A stretch of 64,000 nucleotides of DNA, from the NCBI RefSeq assembly GCF_015352455.1, contig NZ_JADKPN010000001.1:868001-932000 (forward strand), written 5' to 3'. Shown in pieces: positions 50,438 through 59,646 of this stretch (position 1 is its first letter; every line of letters begins with the position of its first letter). The position numbers were made by a program, and so were the translations under genes. The DNA is from Nocardioides islandensis (GTDB lineage Bacteria > Actinomycetota > Actinomycetes > Propionibacteriales > Nocardioidaceae). Under the pieces are notes generated by a model. The model saw only the letters and a program-made list of their open reading frames with translations, had not been told where the DNA came from and did not search any database.

Positions 50438-52336
50438 TCACCCCGGGACGACGACGAGCTGCTTCTTCACCGGCTCGCTGTCGACGCCGAGGGTCCGGGC
50501 GGTGGCGGTCACGACCCACGTGTCGGCGAGCAGTCGCGACGCCTTCAGGACGACGGTCGACGGACCCGCGTCGAGGTCGCGCTTCACGACCAGCTTCTGG
50601 CGGTGGAGGACGCCGTGGACCCGGTGCCGGTTCTTGCTCCTCAGCACCAGCTTGACCTTCGCGGCGACGCTCAGCGTGAGGCGGATCCGCACCTTCTCGG
50701 ACAGGGTGACCCGCCGCTTGGCCAGCGCGAAGGCGGTGATGGCCGGGGCCTCGACGACCTTCGTCCTGGACACCCGCACGGTCGTGTTGCCGACGGCGTC
50801 GGTGACCCGGAACCGGACCGTGTACCTGCCCGGCTCGGCGTAGGCGTGCGTGGTCGACGGGCCGGTCGCCGAGGATCCGTCGCCGAAGGTCCAGGAGTAC
50901 GTCGACACGGTCGACCAGGCGTCGACCGCCGTCGCCTGGTACGTCGCGGGGTGACCCGCCACGGCGTGGCCGGCACGCCGGAACGTGCGCAGGGCCGGCC
51001 CGGCGACGTCGTACGCCGCGTAGCGCGGCTGGAACGTCGAAGGCCCCGACTCGCCCCACAGGACGAGGACGTCGCCGCCCCGGTCCATCGCGAGGCGCGG
51101 CGGACCGGCGTCCCGGTCGGGGGTCGAGAGGTCGAGGGCGGGGCCGAACGTGGTCGCGGCCAGCGCGAGCGTGGCGCCCTGCACGACGTGCCCGGCTCCA
51201 CCGGAGGCCAGCCACGTCACGGTCGCGGGAGAGCCGTTGGCGACCACGACGGCCGGGTGGCTCGACGTCGCGGCGCCGTCGGACAACGTCGTCGCTGCGC
51301 GCCACGTCCCGCCGTCGAGCAGCGCGGCCTGCACGACCGAGGGGGCGGACGCGGGCGTCGCCGTCCAGGTCGCCACGAACCGGCTGCCGTACCCGTTGGT
51401 CGCGAGCCCGACCTCGCCGGCCGACACGTCCGGGGCGGACAGGTCGACGGGACCGATCCACCCGGTCTGCTGGGCCGGGCGCGTGCTGCTCTGGGCGACC
51501 CAGCGGTCGGCGCCGTTCCACCGGGACCAGACCGCGACGGTGGTCCCGTTGCCGGCGACGGCGAGGTCCGGGTCGACGGCGTCCTGGTCGGTCCCGGAGA
51601 GCGTCACGGGTGGGCTCCAGGTGCCGGTCAGCGGCGTGGATGCGGTCTGGACCGACCACCGGACGCCGTCGCTGCCGGCCCACACCGCCGTCGTCACCCC
51701 GGCGCCGTCCACGCCGAGCCGCGGACGACCGGGCATGACGGTCGACCCCGGCGACAGGTCGACGGGCGCGCCCCAGGCCCCACTCGTCGTACGGATCGCA
51801 GCGGACATCACCCACAGGCCGGCCACCACGCGCGGCCAGGCGACGACCGCCGTCCCGCCGGGCCGGAGCACCAGCGCCGCCTCCGCCGCCGACGTCGTGG
51901 CACCGGGCAGCTCGACCGGGGCCGACCACGCGCCGCCGACCGAGAGCCTCGACACCTGGAGCCCGTAGCTCGCCGGACCGGTGGCGCGGAACCAGACAGC
52001 GGTCGCCCGCCCGTCGCCCTCGAGGACCACCTGCGGGTGCACGGCCGCCGCGCCCGCGACGGACAACGGGACCGGAGCGCCCCACGGCCCGCCCGAGGGC
52101 CGGGTCGCGGCCACCACCTGGGCGTCCCCGCTGGCGGACTGGGTCGACACCGCGACGGCGTTGCCCGCCGCGTCCTGGTCGACCGCCCCCACCTCGCCGC
52201 TGGTCACGGCCGGGGCCACGACGCCGCCGGGGAGCCAGGTCGGCGCGGCCGCGACGTCGGGGACCGGCGCCAGGGCGATGACGAGCGCCCCAGTGGTCGC
52301 CAGCAGTCCGACACGGACGCGGCCACGGGCAAGCAC
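50438..52336 (-). CDS. exported protein with repeated beta-strand modules and a PKD domain
   Basis: 632 residues. Signal peptide 1-30 (ending VAAA). Residues ~35-420 carry about seven loose repeats of ~50-60 residues with WSAPVELPG / WGAPVDLSP / WIGPVDLSA-type strands, suggesting a beta-propeller. A PKD domain follows (~435-515: TYSWTFGDGSSATG, HAYAEPGRYTVRFRV), then an Ig-like/basic C-terminal domain. Likely surface or extracellular, possibly binding carbohydrate; no catalytic motif seen. GTG start 7 nt after TAGGGT (52344-52349). The frame is unusually Ala/Thr/Val-rich but codon use matches its neighbours. Confidence 0.82.
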   Translation of the reverse strand: MLARGRVRVGLLATTGALVIALAPVPDVAAAPTWLPGGVVAPAVTSGEVGAVDQDAAGNAVAVSTQSASGDAQVVAATRPSGGPWGAPVPLSVAGAAAVHPQVVLEGDGRATAVWFRATGPASYGLQVSRLSVGGAWSAPVELPGATTSAAEAALVLRPGGTAVVAWPRVVAGLWVMSAAIRTTSGAWGAPVDLSPGSTVMPGRPRLGVDGAGVTTAVWAGSDGVRWSVQTASTPLTGTWSPPVTLSGTDQDAVDPDLAVAGNGTTVAVWSRWNGADRWVAQSSTRPAQQTGWIGPVDLSAPDVSAGEVGLATNGYGSRFVATWTATPASAPSVVQAALLDGGTWRAATTLSDGAATSSHPAVVVANGSPATVTWLASGGAGHVVQGATLALAATTFGPALDLSTPDRDAGPPRLAMDRGGDVLVLWGESGPSTFQPRYAAYDVAGPALRTFRRAGHAVAGHPATYQATAVDAWSTVSTYSWTFGDGSSATGPSTTHAYAEPGRYTVRFRVTDAVGNTTVRVSRTKVVEAPAITAFALAKRRVTLSEKVRIRLTLSVAAKVKLVLRSKNRHRVHGVLHRQKLVVKRDLDAGPSTVVLKASRLLADTWVVTATARTLGVDSEPVKKQLVVVPG

Positions 52337-52375
52337 GGACGGGACCCTAGCCGCCGAGAGGGGACCCCGGACACC

Positions 52376-52427
52376 GATTCGTCAGCGACCTCTCCGCGGA
52401 GAGGACCCGGAGGATCGCTGACGAATC
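52376..52427 (+). repeat. 52-nt palindromic repeat element, intergenic copy
   Basis: Perfect 13-bp terminal inverted repeat GATTCGTCAGCGA / TCGCTGACGAATC, with a second inverted repeat CCTCTCCGC / GCGGAGAGG inside. It matches 5750-5801 at about 42 of 52 positions. It lies between the start of the PKD-protein gene and the stop of the actP gene. Confidence 0.8.
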
Positions 52428-52445
52428 GATGTGCCCCCGAGATCT

Positions 52446-54077
52446 CTAGTGGTGGGTGGCCTGCTCGGCGCCGGCGCCGGTGAAGGCGCGGACCTCGAGC
52501 TCGGTGTAGCGCTCCTCGGCGGCGGGCTCCTGGGACGTCACCGTGCCGAGCCAGCCGAAGAAGAAGCCGAGCGGGATGGAGACGATGCCCGGGTTCTGGA
52601 GCGGGAACCAGTGGAAGTCCACGTCGGCCGGGAACAGCGACAGGCTCGCGCCGGTCGTCGGGTTCACGCCCAGGCCGGAGACGACCGGGGAGAAGAACAC
52701 CAGCACGACGCAGGAGACGAGGCCACCGTAGATCGCCCACGTGGCGCCGCGGGTGTTGAAGCGCCGCCAGAACATGTTGTAGACGATCGAGGGCAGGTTC
52801 GCCGACGCCGCGACCGCGAAGGCCAGGGCGACGAGGAACGCGATGTTCAGCTTCTGCGCGGGGATGGCGAGCGCGATGGCGATCCCGCCGATCACGAACG
52901 CCGCCACGCGGGCCACCTTGACCTCGTCCTTCTCCGTCGCCTGGCCGCTCTTGACGACCGTGGCGTAGAGGTCGTGCGCGACCGAGCTCGCCGACGTCAA
53001 CGTCAGCCCGGCGACCACGGCGAGGATCGTCGCGAAGGCGACCGCCGAGATCAGTGCCAGCAGGACGGCGCCTCCGGTCGAGCCGTCTCCGCCGCCGACG
53101 GCCTCGGCGAGGAGAGGCGAGGCCAGGTTGCCGCCGGACGCGACGACCTTGCTCTCCGGGCCGGTGTCGAGCAGCGCGGCGGCGCCGAAGCCCAGCGCCA
53201 GCGTCATCAGGTAGAAGGCACCGATCAGGCCGATGGCCCACATCACCGACGTGCGCGCGGCCTTGGCGGTCGGCACGGTGTAGAAGCGGATCAGGATGTG
53301 CGGCAGGCCCGCGGTGCCGAGCACCAGGGCCAGGCCCAGGCTGAGGAAGTCGATCTTCGAGGTGGTGGTGAGGCCGTACTTCAGGCCGGGCTGCAGGAAC
53401 GCCTCGCCCTTGCCGGTCTTGTCCGCCGCGGCCCCGAGCAGCTCGGAGATGTTGAAGTGGAACTTCGCCAGCACCAGGATCGTGATGAGGATCGTGCCGG
53501 CCATCAGCAGCACGGCCTTGACGATCTGCACCCAGGTGGTGCCCTTCATGCCGCCGACGGTGACGTAGAAGACCATCAGCAGGCCGACCCCGACGATGGT
53601 CCACGCCTTGATCGCCGGGTCGGTCACGCCGAGCAGCAGGGCGACCAGCGCGCCCGCGCCGACCATCTGCGCGAGCAGGTAGAAGATCGAGACGACGACG
53701 GTCGAGGTCGCGGCCGCCGTACGCACGGGACGCTGACGCATCCGGTACGCCAGCTGGTCGGCCATCGTGTAGCGACCGGAGTTCCGCAGCAGCTCGGCGA
53801 CGAGCAGCAGGGCGATCAGCCAGGCCACGAGGAAGCCGATCGAGTAGAGGAACCCGTCGTACCCGCTCAGCGCGATCGCGCCGGAGATGCCGAGGAACGA
53901 GGCGGCCGACATGTAGTCGCCGGAGATCGCCATGCCGTTCTGGAAGCCGCTGAAGGAGCGGCCGCCGGCGTAGAAGTCCGCGGTGCCGGCGTTCTGGCGG
54001 CTGGCCCAGAACGTGATGCCGACGGTGACGAGGACGACGGCGACGAACAGGATCGCGGTCAGGGTCTGGCTGTCCAT
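52446..54077 (-). CDS. actP: cation/acetate symporter ActP
   Basis: 543 residues, thirteen or so spans of the sodium:solute symporter family. GISGAIALSGYDGFLYSIGF, MADQLAYRMRQRPVR and GGMKGTTWVQIVKAVLLM are close to characterised acetate/pyruvate permeases (ActP, MctC). The start ATG overlaps the DUF485 stop (1 nt shared), the usual actP-yjcH pairing. It imports acetate for the acsA pathway. No signal for a specific regulator; the long intergenic tandem repeat lies upstream of the pair. Confidence 0.94.
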   Translation of the reverse strand: MDSQTLTAILFVAVVLVTVGITFWASRQNAGTADFYAGGRSFSGFQNGMAISGDYMSAASFLGISGAIALSGYDGFLYSIGFLVAWLIALLLVAELLRNSGRYTMADQLAYRMRQRPVRTAAATSTVVVSIFYLLAQMVGAGALVALLLGVTDPAIKAWTIVGVGLLMVFYVTVGGMKGTTWVQIVKAVLLMAGTILITILVLAKFHFNISELLGAAADKTGKGEAFLQPGLKYGLTTTSKIDFLSLGLALVLGTAGLPHILIRFYTVPTAKAARTSVMWAIGLIGAFYLMTLALGFGAAALLDTGPESKVVASGGNLASPLLAEAVGGGDGSTGGAVLLALISAVAFATILAVVAGLTLTSASSVAHDLYATVVKSGQATEKDEVKVARVAAFVIGGIAIALAIPAQKLNIAFLVALAFAVAASANLPSIVYNMFWRRFNTRGATWAIYGGLVSCVVLVFFSPVVSGLGVNPTTGASLSLFPADVDFHWFPLQNPGIVSIPLGFFFGWLGTVTSQEPAAEERYTELEVRAFTGAGAEQATHH

Positions 54078-54448
54078 CAGCGGCCGACCTCCTTGGCGTA
54101 CTCCGCCTCGAGCTGGCGCGCCAGCGGGTCGACCTTGTCGGCCATGTGCCGGCCGTAGAGCCAGGCGATGAGGAACGTCGTCACGAACTGGAGGACGCCG
54201 AAGACGAGGGCCACGTTGATGTGGCCGACGACCTGCTGGCTCATGAAGTCGTGCGCCCAGTTCGACATCACGACGTACAGCAGGTACCAGGCCAGGAAGG
54301 CGATGGTGGCGGGCACGACGAACCCGACGTACCGCCGCTTCAGCTCCTGGAACTCCTGCGTGGCGTGCAGCCGGTCGTAGACCGGATCGTGACGCTGTGC
54401 CTTCTCGTGCGCCTGCTCGTGTGCTGCGACGTGCCGGGTGTCGGCCAT
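54077..54448 (-). CDS. DUF485 membrane protein (YjcH-like)
   Basis: 123 residues with two membrane spans (~45-65 and ~80-105) and the DUF485 pattern FQELKRRYVGFVVPATIAFLAWYLLYV. These proteins are small partners of sodium:solute symporters such as ActP. First gene of the actP operon. The cytosolic N-terminus is His-rich. GGGAAGGGGAG-type purines precede the ATG. Confidence 0.93.
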   Translation of the reverse strand: MADTRHVAAHEQAHEKAQRHDPVYDRLHATQEFQELKRRYVGFVVPATIAFLAWYLLYVVMSNWAHDFMSQQVVGHINVALVFGVLQFVTTFLIAWLYGRHMADKVDPLARQLEAEYAKEVGR

Positions 54449-54633
54449 GGTCTCCCCTTCCCGGGTGTGAGGGCGGTCACCTCACGCTGGTGGCTCCGGG
54501 GTGGGGTCGGGCAGGGGTGGGGTCGGGTACGTCGCCCGGCGGGGTACGGCGTTCGGCCAGCGGTCGGTCCCGTGCGACGAACGGTCTCGGCCCCGCTGGT
54601 CGAGCCGCGCCGTTCGGCGCGGTCACCACATGC

Positions 54634-55003
54634 TGGTCGAGCCGTGAGGCCGGCCCCGGCCGAGCGTGTCGAGACCCGGTGAGCGGGGTGGGGTCTCGAC
54701 ACAGGCTCGCCCAGGGGCTCGCCCGGCTCGACCACCATCGGTAGCCGCGGGCTCACCGGCATGGTGGTCGAGCCGGGAGGCCGGCCTCGGCCGAGCGTGT
54801 CGAGACCCAGTGGGCCTCGCGTGGTCTCGACACGGGCTCGCCCAGGGGCTCGCCCGGCTCGACCAGCATGGGCAGCCGCGGGCTCACCGGCATGGTGGTC
54901 GAGCCGGGAGGCCGGCCACGGCCGAGCGTGTCGAGACCCGGTGAGAGGGGTGGGTCTCGCCCGGCTCGACCACCATCGGCAGCCGCGGGCTCACCGGCAT
55001 GGG
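54634..55003. repeat. 131-bp tandem repeat, three units (third shortened)
   Basis: Units begin TGGTCGAGCC at 54634, 54765 and 54896, exactly 131 bp apart. Each holds GTGTCGAGACC and GGTCTCGACAC arms plus CTCGCCCGGCTCGACCA, so each unit can fold on itself. The third unit lacks about 30 bp. It fills most of the 556-nt gap between the DUF485 and second symporter genes. The remaining flanks (54449-54633) show no gene, only more TGGTCGAGC-like pieces. Confidence 0.85.
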
Positions 55004-55004
55004 G

Positions 55005-56516
55005 TCAGCCGCGGTCGACCCCCACGGCCTCGGGGGTGTGCAGGCGGACCATGAAGCGGGTGACGTGGGGAGGGCGGCGGTCGGGGGTGAGCAGCGAGCC
55101 GACGACCATGGCGGTGAAGGCGAGGGGGACGGTCCACAGCGCGGGCTGCGCCATCAGCGTGGAGAACCAGCCGGAGTCCTCGGTCGCCACGAACGTGCGG
55201 ACGACGGCCGATCCGGAGGTCAGGCCGCCGACCACCAACCCCGCGATCGCGCCGACGTCGGTGAGGCGGCGCCACCAGATGCCCAGCACCAGCAGGGGGC
55301 AGAACGTCGAGGCGGCGACGGCGAAGGCCAGCCCGACGGCCGTGGCGACGCCCACGTCCTCGGCGAGCACGGCGAACACGTACGCGACGCCCACCCCGAT
55401 GCACGCGCCGAGCCGGAACGACGCGATGCCGCCGAACCGGCGCCCCAGCACGTCCTGCGACAGCACGCCTGCCACCGCGATCGTCAGGCCCGACGACGTG
55501 GAGAGGAACGCCGCGAAGGCGCCCGCCACGAGGAGAGCGGCCAGCAGCTCGCCGCCCGTGCCGCCGACCATTCGCGTGGGCAGCTCGACGACCACGGTGT
55601 CGGCCGTGCCGGCGCCGACCAGGTCCCCGGCGTACATCCGACCCAGGGCGCCGTACACCGGCGGCAGCACGTAGAAGAGGCCGAGCAGGCCGAGCACCAC
55701 CAGCGTCGTCCGGCGCGCGGCCCGGCCGTCGGGGTTGGTGTAGAAGCGCACGACCACGTGGGGCAGGCCCATGGTGCCGAGGAACGTCGCGACGATGATC
55801 GAGTACGTCGTGTACATCGGGTGCGCGCCCAGCCCGGAGAGCGGGTCCGCCCACCCGGACCGGCCCGGCAGGTCGAACACCGCGTCCGCCGGCGAGGTCG
55901 CGCCGTCGCCGAACCAGACCATCAGCAGGAAGACGGCCGGGACGAGCAGCGCGGTGAGCTTCAGCCAGTACTGGAACGCCTGGACGAAGGTCACGCTGCG
56001 CATGCCGCCGGTGACCACGTTGACCAGCACGACGACCGCGACGACCAGGCCGCCCAGCCGGTTGTCGAGGCCGGTCGCCAGGTTCAGCGTGAAGCCGGCG
56101 CCCTTGAGCTGGGGGATGAGGTACAGCCAGCCGATCGCCACCACGAGCGCCGACGTGGCGACGCGCACCTGCTTGGACCGCAGCCGCGCCTGGGCGAAGT
56201 CGGGCAGCGTGTACGCACCGGAGCGGCGCAGGGGAGCGGCGACGAGGGTGAGCAGGACCAGGTACCCGGCGGTCCAGCCGACGGGGTACCAGAGCATGCC
56301 CGCGCCGTACGTCAGCACCAGGCCGGCGACGCCGAGGAACGACGCGGCGGAGAGGTACTCGCCGCCGATCGCCGTGGCGTTCAGCGCCGGCCGCACGGTC
56401 CGGGAGGCGACGAAGAAGTCGGACGTCGTCCGGCTGAACCGCAGTCCCCAGATGCCGATGCCGATGGTCAGGACCGAGACGACGGCGACCGCGGTCGCGC
56501 CGAACGCATGGTTCAC
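55005..56516 (-). CDS. sodium:solute symporter (second, acetate/monocarboxylate type)
   Basis: 503 residues, about thirteen spans. FFVASRTVRPALNATAIGGEY and YTLPDFAQARLRSKQVR place it in the SSSF branch with ActP-like carriers, though it differs clearly from the ActP at 52446. GTG start at 56516 overlaps the stop of the DUF485-like gene (GTGA). It ends a four-gene coupled operon with a histidine kinase and LytTR regulator, implying that the substrate or its import is sensed by that system. Exact substrate unknown. Confidence 0.9.
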   Translation of the reverse strand: MNHAFGATAVAVVSVLTIGIGIWGLRFSRTTSDFFVASRTVRPALNATAIGGEYLSAASFLGVAGLVLTYGAGMLWYPVGWTAGYLVLLTLVAAPLRRSGAYTLPDFAQARLRSKQVRVATSALVVAIGWLYLIPQLKGAGFTLNLATGLDNRLGGLVVAVVVLVNVVTGGMRSVTFVQAFQYWLKLTALLVPAVFLLMVWFGDGATSPADAVFDLPGRSGWADPLSGLGAHPMYTTYSIIVATFLGTMGLPHVVVRFYTNPDGRAARRTTLVVLGLLGLFYVLPPVYGALGRMYAGDLVGAGTADTVVVELPTRMVGGTGGELLAALLVAGAFAAFLSTSSGLTIAVAGVLSQDVLGRRFGGIASFRLGACIGVGVAYVFAVLAEDVGVATAVGLAFAVAASTFCPLLVLGIWWRRLTDVGAIAGLVVGGLTSGSAVVRTFVATEDSGWFSTLMAQPALWTVPLAFTAMVVGSLLTPDRRPPHVTRFMVRLHTPEAVGVDRG

Positions 56517-56899
56517 GGGTCGCGTCTCCCGGGGTCGACCACGTCGGTGAACGCGGCCTCGTTGCGCTCGGCCGCACGCACGTACCACCAGCCGAGCAGC
56601 AGCAGCGTCGGGTACACCACGAAGCCGAGCAGTCCCCACGCCAGGGGCATCCCGAGCACCCGCGTGCCCGTCACGCCGGGGAGGAGCCGGAACGCCAGCG
56701 GCAGCCCGCCCACCAGGACGGCGAGGGTCAGCAGCACGGTCAGCCCGAGCCGCAGCTGCGTGCGCAGCAGCGACCGCAGGTACACCTCGCCCACCTGGCT
56801 CTGCGCGTCGATCTCGCCCGCCGCGCTGGGAGGGGTACGCCGGCGGGCCGACGTCGTCCGCGGCGACGTGACCCGGACCCGCTCAACCACGGGCTCCAC
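56513..56899 (-). CDS. small membrane protein, DUF485-like symporter partner
   Basis: About 128 residues from a GTG at 56899 (another GTG at 56890 is equally possible). The N-terminal ~45 are basic and Ser/Thr-rich; two membrane spans follow (~55-78 and ~90-110), with ERNEAAFTDVVD at the C-terminus. Size, topology and position directly before a symporter gene match DUF485 partners. It overlaps the LytTR stop upstream and the symporter start downstream. Confidence 0.8.
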   Translation of the reverse strand: MEPVVERVRVTSPRTTSARRRTPPSAAGEIDAQSQVGEVYLRSLLRTQLRLGLTVLLTLAVLVGGLPLAFRLLPGVTGTRVLGMPLAWGLLGFVVYPTLLLLGWWYVRAAERNEAAFTDVVDPGRRDP

Positions 56900-57635
56900 C
56901 GGGCCTGGTGCGCCGGACGAGGAGGTCGCGCAGCTCGCGGGTGTGGCGGCGGGACACGGCGAGCTCGGTGCCCCCGACGACGACGGTGCAGCGGCCGGAC
57001 TCCGTGCGCACCTCCTCGACGTGCGGCAGCGAGACCAGCAGTGACCGGTGGATGCGCACGAAGCCGGCCGGCGCCCACTGCTCCTCCAGCGCGGCCAGGG
57101 GCGTGCGCAGCAGGTGGCTGCCGTCCGCGGTGTGCAGGCGGGCGTAGTCGCCCTGGGCCTCGACGTACCTGATGTCGGCACGGCTGATGAACCGGGTGAC
57201 GCCACCGAGCTCCACGGCCACCTGCTCGTCCTCCGAGACCCGGCCGGACGCGGTGCCCTCGACCACGCGGCGTACCGCCTCGGCCAGCCGCTCCTCGCGC
57301 ACCGGCTTGAGCACGTAGTCGACCGCGTTGAGGTCGAAGGCGTCCACCGCGTGCTGCTCGTGTGCCGTCACGAACACCACCGGTGGCGGGCTCTTGAACC
57401 TGGCCAGCACCTGCGCGAGCTCCAGCCCCGACAGGCCCGGCATCGAGATGTCGAGGAACACCGCGTCCACCGACAGCTCCTGCAGGACGCGCAGGGCGTC
57501 GGTGGCGGAGTCGGAGGTCAGGACGCCGCCCACGCGCGGGTCGCGCTCGAGCAGGAAGGCCAGCTCGTCGAGGGCGGGACGCTCGTCGTCGATGACGAGG
57601 ACACGGAGGCCCTTCCTGGTCGGGGCCGCGCTCAC
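56883..57635 (-). CDS. LytTR-family response regulator
   Basis: 250 residues. Receiver domain 1-~125: acidic pair in VIDDERPALDE, phospho-acceptor Asp in VFLDISMPGLSG, Thr in VFVTAH and Lys in VLKPVREER. The LytTR DNA-binding domain (~145-245) has FISRADIRYVEAQGDYARLH, FVRIHRSLLVSL and LAVSRRHTRELRDLL. GTG start overlapping the kinase stop (GTGA). It probably controls the symporter genes around it; likely targets would carry paired direct repeats, which I did not identify. Confidence 0.95.
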   Translation of the reverse strand: MSAAPTRKGLRVLVIDDERPALDELAFLLERDPRVGGVLTSDSATDALRVLQELSVDAVFLDISMPGLSGLELAQVLARFKSPPPVVFVTAHEQHAVDAFDLNAVDYVLKPVREERLAEAVRRVVEGTASGRVSEDEQVAVELGGVTRFISRADIRYVEAQGDYARLHTADGSHLLRTPLAALEEQWAPAGFVRIHRSLLVSLPHVEEVRTESGRCTVVVGGTELAVSRRHTRELRDLLVRRTRPGGARG

Positions 57636-58756
57636 GGGTGGAGGCCCTCGGCGTACTTGGGCACCCGCACGACCACCCGGGTGCCGGCACCGACGTTGGT
57701 CTCGACGACCAGCCCGTACTCGTCCCCGAACGCGTGCCGCAGCCGCTCGTCCACGTTGGCCAGCCCGACCGAGTCGCCGGTCCCGGCGAGCGCCCGGCGC
57801 ACGACGTCCGGGTCCTCGCCCACGCCGTCGTCCTCGATGCAGATCTCGCACTCGCGGTCGAGGTCGCTGGCCACCACCGTGATCGTCCCGCCCTCCTCGC
57901 GCCCCTCCAGGCCGTGCTTGACGGCGTTCTCGACCAGCGGCTGGAGCGACAGGAACGGGACCTGCACGGGCAGCACCTCCGGCGCGATCCGGAGCACGAC
58001 GCGCAGCCGTTCGCCGTACCGGGCCTGCTCGAGCAGCAGGTACTGCTCGATCGAGCGCAGCTCCTCGGCCAGCGTGGTGAAGTCGCCCTGGCGGCGGAAG
58101 GTGTAGCGGGTGAAGTCCGCGAACTCCAGCAGCAGGTCGCGAGCCCGCTCGGGGTCGGTACGCACGAACGACGCGATCGCGCCCAGGGAGTTGTAGACGA
58201 AGTGCGGCGAGATCTGCGCGCGCAGGGCCCGCACCTCGGCCTCGACCAGCCGCCGCCGCGACGCGTCCAGCTCGGCGAGGTCGAGCTGTCCCGAGACCCA
58301 GGCGGCGACCTCGTCGGTCGCGCGGACGAGACCGGCGGTGGGGTACGGCGTGCCGACGACCATGTGCCCCACCACCAGCTCGTCGACGACGAGCGGGCTG
58401 ACGACCACGTGCTGCACCGGGCAGCTGACGAGGTGGCAGCCGAGCTGGGAGGGCCCGGCGACCTGGGTCGCCTCGGTGCTCCTCGCCAGCGCCGCCACCT
58501 GGTCGGAGTGGTGCGCGCCCGGGCCGTCCCACGCCAGCACGCGCTGGGTGTCGGTGAGCGCGACCACCGGCGCGCCCAGCAGCGACCGCAGGTGGCGGAT
58601 GCTGCGCTCGGCGCTGGCCTCGGTCAGGCCCTCCCGCAGCGCCGGGCCGGCCAGCGACGCCTCGTGCAGGGTCCGGAACGTCGCCCGGTCGGCCTCGGTG
58701 CCCAGGTGTGAGCGCCGGAACACCCGTCCCAGCGAAGCCCCGAGCGTGGTGGCCAT
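57632..58756 (-). CDS. LytS-type sensor histidine kinase
   Basis: 374 residues. An N-terminal GAF-like sensor (~15-165, containing two Cys in LGCHLVSCPVQHVVV) is followed by a His_kinase domain with QISPHFVYNSL (phospho-acceptor His), N-box ENAVKHGLEG and G boxes (EDDGVGEDPD, VGLANVDERL). No membrane span, so the signal is cytosolic or comes from the symporter. ATG 6 nt after TACCGT (58763-58768), leaderless candidate. First gene of the operon; the close Cys pair could be redox-active. Confidence 0.94.
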   Translation of the reverse strand: MATTLGASLGRVFRRSHLGTEADRATFRTLHEASLAGPALREGLTEASAERSIRHLRSLLGAPVVALTDTQRVLAWDGPGAHHSDQVAALARSTEATQVAGPSQLGCHLVSCPVQHVVVSPLVVDELVVGHMVVGTPYPTAGLVRATDEVAAWVSGQLDLAELDASRRRLVEAEVRALRAQISPHFVYNSLGAIASFVRTDPERARDLLLEFADFTRYTFRRQGDFTTLAEELRSIEQYLLLEQARYGERLRVVLRIAPEVLPVQVPFLSLQPLVENAVKHGLEGREEGGTITVVASDLDRECEICIEDDGVGEDPDVVRRALAGTGDSVGLANVDERLRHAFGDEYGLVVETNVGAGTRVVVRVPKYAEGLHP

Positions 58757-58778
58757 GCGCGGACGGTAGCCGGGACGG

Positions 58779-59615
58779 TCAGCGGAAGTCGATGAGCAGC
58801 ATGTCGGTGTCGGTGCCGTCGGACGGGCCGCCGTCCTCCGAGGCGTTCTCGGCCTCGTCGGGCTCCTGCCCCGGATGGTCGAGCACGGTGGCGCGGAAGC
58901 AGCGCGCGACGTAGGGGAGCTGCATGCCGTCCATGCCGCGGCCGAAGCCGTCGTAGAAGGCCACGACCTCGGCCATCTTCGCGGCGCGGGCCTCCTCGTC
59001 GAGGACGGCGACGTTGGAACGCGAGAGGACGAGCTGCTGGATGCTGGTGCGGTCGATCTGCTGCCAGTGCTTGAACGACGCCTCCTCGACCTCGCCGAAC
59101 AGCCCGCTCTCGGCGAGGGCCGCGGCCGGCTCGTCGAGCTGCTCCTGGGTGCCGATGAGCTCGCCGAGGCGGCGCACCCACGGGATCGTCTCGTCGCGCT
59201 GGTTCCAGATCAGGCCGACGCGACCGCCGCGCTTGAGGGCGCGAGCGATCTCCGGCAATGCGAGGTCCAGGTCGAACCAGTGGAAGGCCTGGGCCGCCAC
59301 GACCGCGTCGAAGCCGTGGTCGCCCACAGGCAGGTCCTCGGCGTGCGCGAGGAGGGTGCTCGCCTCCGGCAGGTTGCGCTTGAGGCGCTCGAGCATCGCG
59401 GTGTCGGGGTCGGTGGCGACGACGCCGTGACCGAGGGCCAGGAGCTGCTCAGTGAGCTTGCCGGTGCCGGCGCCGAGCTCGAGGACGGTCGCCGCCTCCT
59501 GGCCGACCAGCCACTGGGCGGCCTCGCGCGGGTACGTCGGGCGGGCACGGTCATAGGCATCCACCACGCCTCCGAAGGAGTGCGCCCAATCGGGTGTCGC
59601 CCGCTCCTCGTCCAT
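58779..59615 (-). CDS. class I SAM-dependent methyltransferase
   Basis: 278 residues from the ATG at 59615 (a GTG at 59618 is adjacent and in frame). FGGVVDAYDRARPTYP at the start, the SAM-binding VLELGAGTGKLT (motif I), ATDPD and FDAVVAAQAFHWFD are typical of the UbiE/methyltransferase type 11 group. Substrate unknown. TAGGGT (59624-59629) lies 5-8 nt upstream of the start. The C-terminal 40 residues are acidic and low in structure. Confidence 0.92.
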   Translation of the reverse strand: MDEERATPDWAHSFGGVVDAYDRARPTYPREAAQWLVGQEAATVLELGAGTGKLTEQLLALGHGVVATDPDTAMLERLKRNLPEASTLLAHAEDLPVGDHGFDAVVAAQAFHWFDLDLALPEIARALKRGGRVGLIWNQRDETIPWVRRLGELIGTQEQLDEPAAALAESGLFGEVEEASFKHWQQIDRTSIQQLVLSRSNVAVLDEEARAAKMAEVVAFYDGFGRGMDGMQLPYVARCFRATVLDHPGQEPDEAENASEDGGPSDGTDTDMLLIDFR

Positions 59616-59646
59616 CACCGGTGACCCTACCCGCGGGAGGTACGGG

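Noticed and set aside
54634..55003. Tandem repeats as a CRISPR array
   Set aside because: Units are contiguous 131-bp near-identical copies without unique spacers, and no cas gene is nearby.
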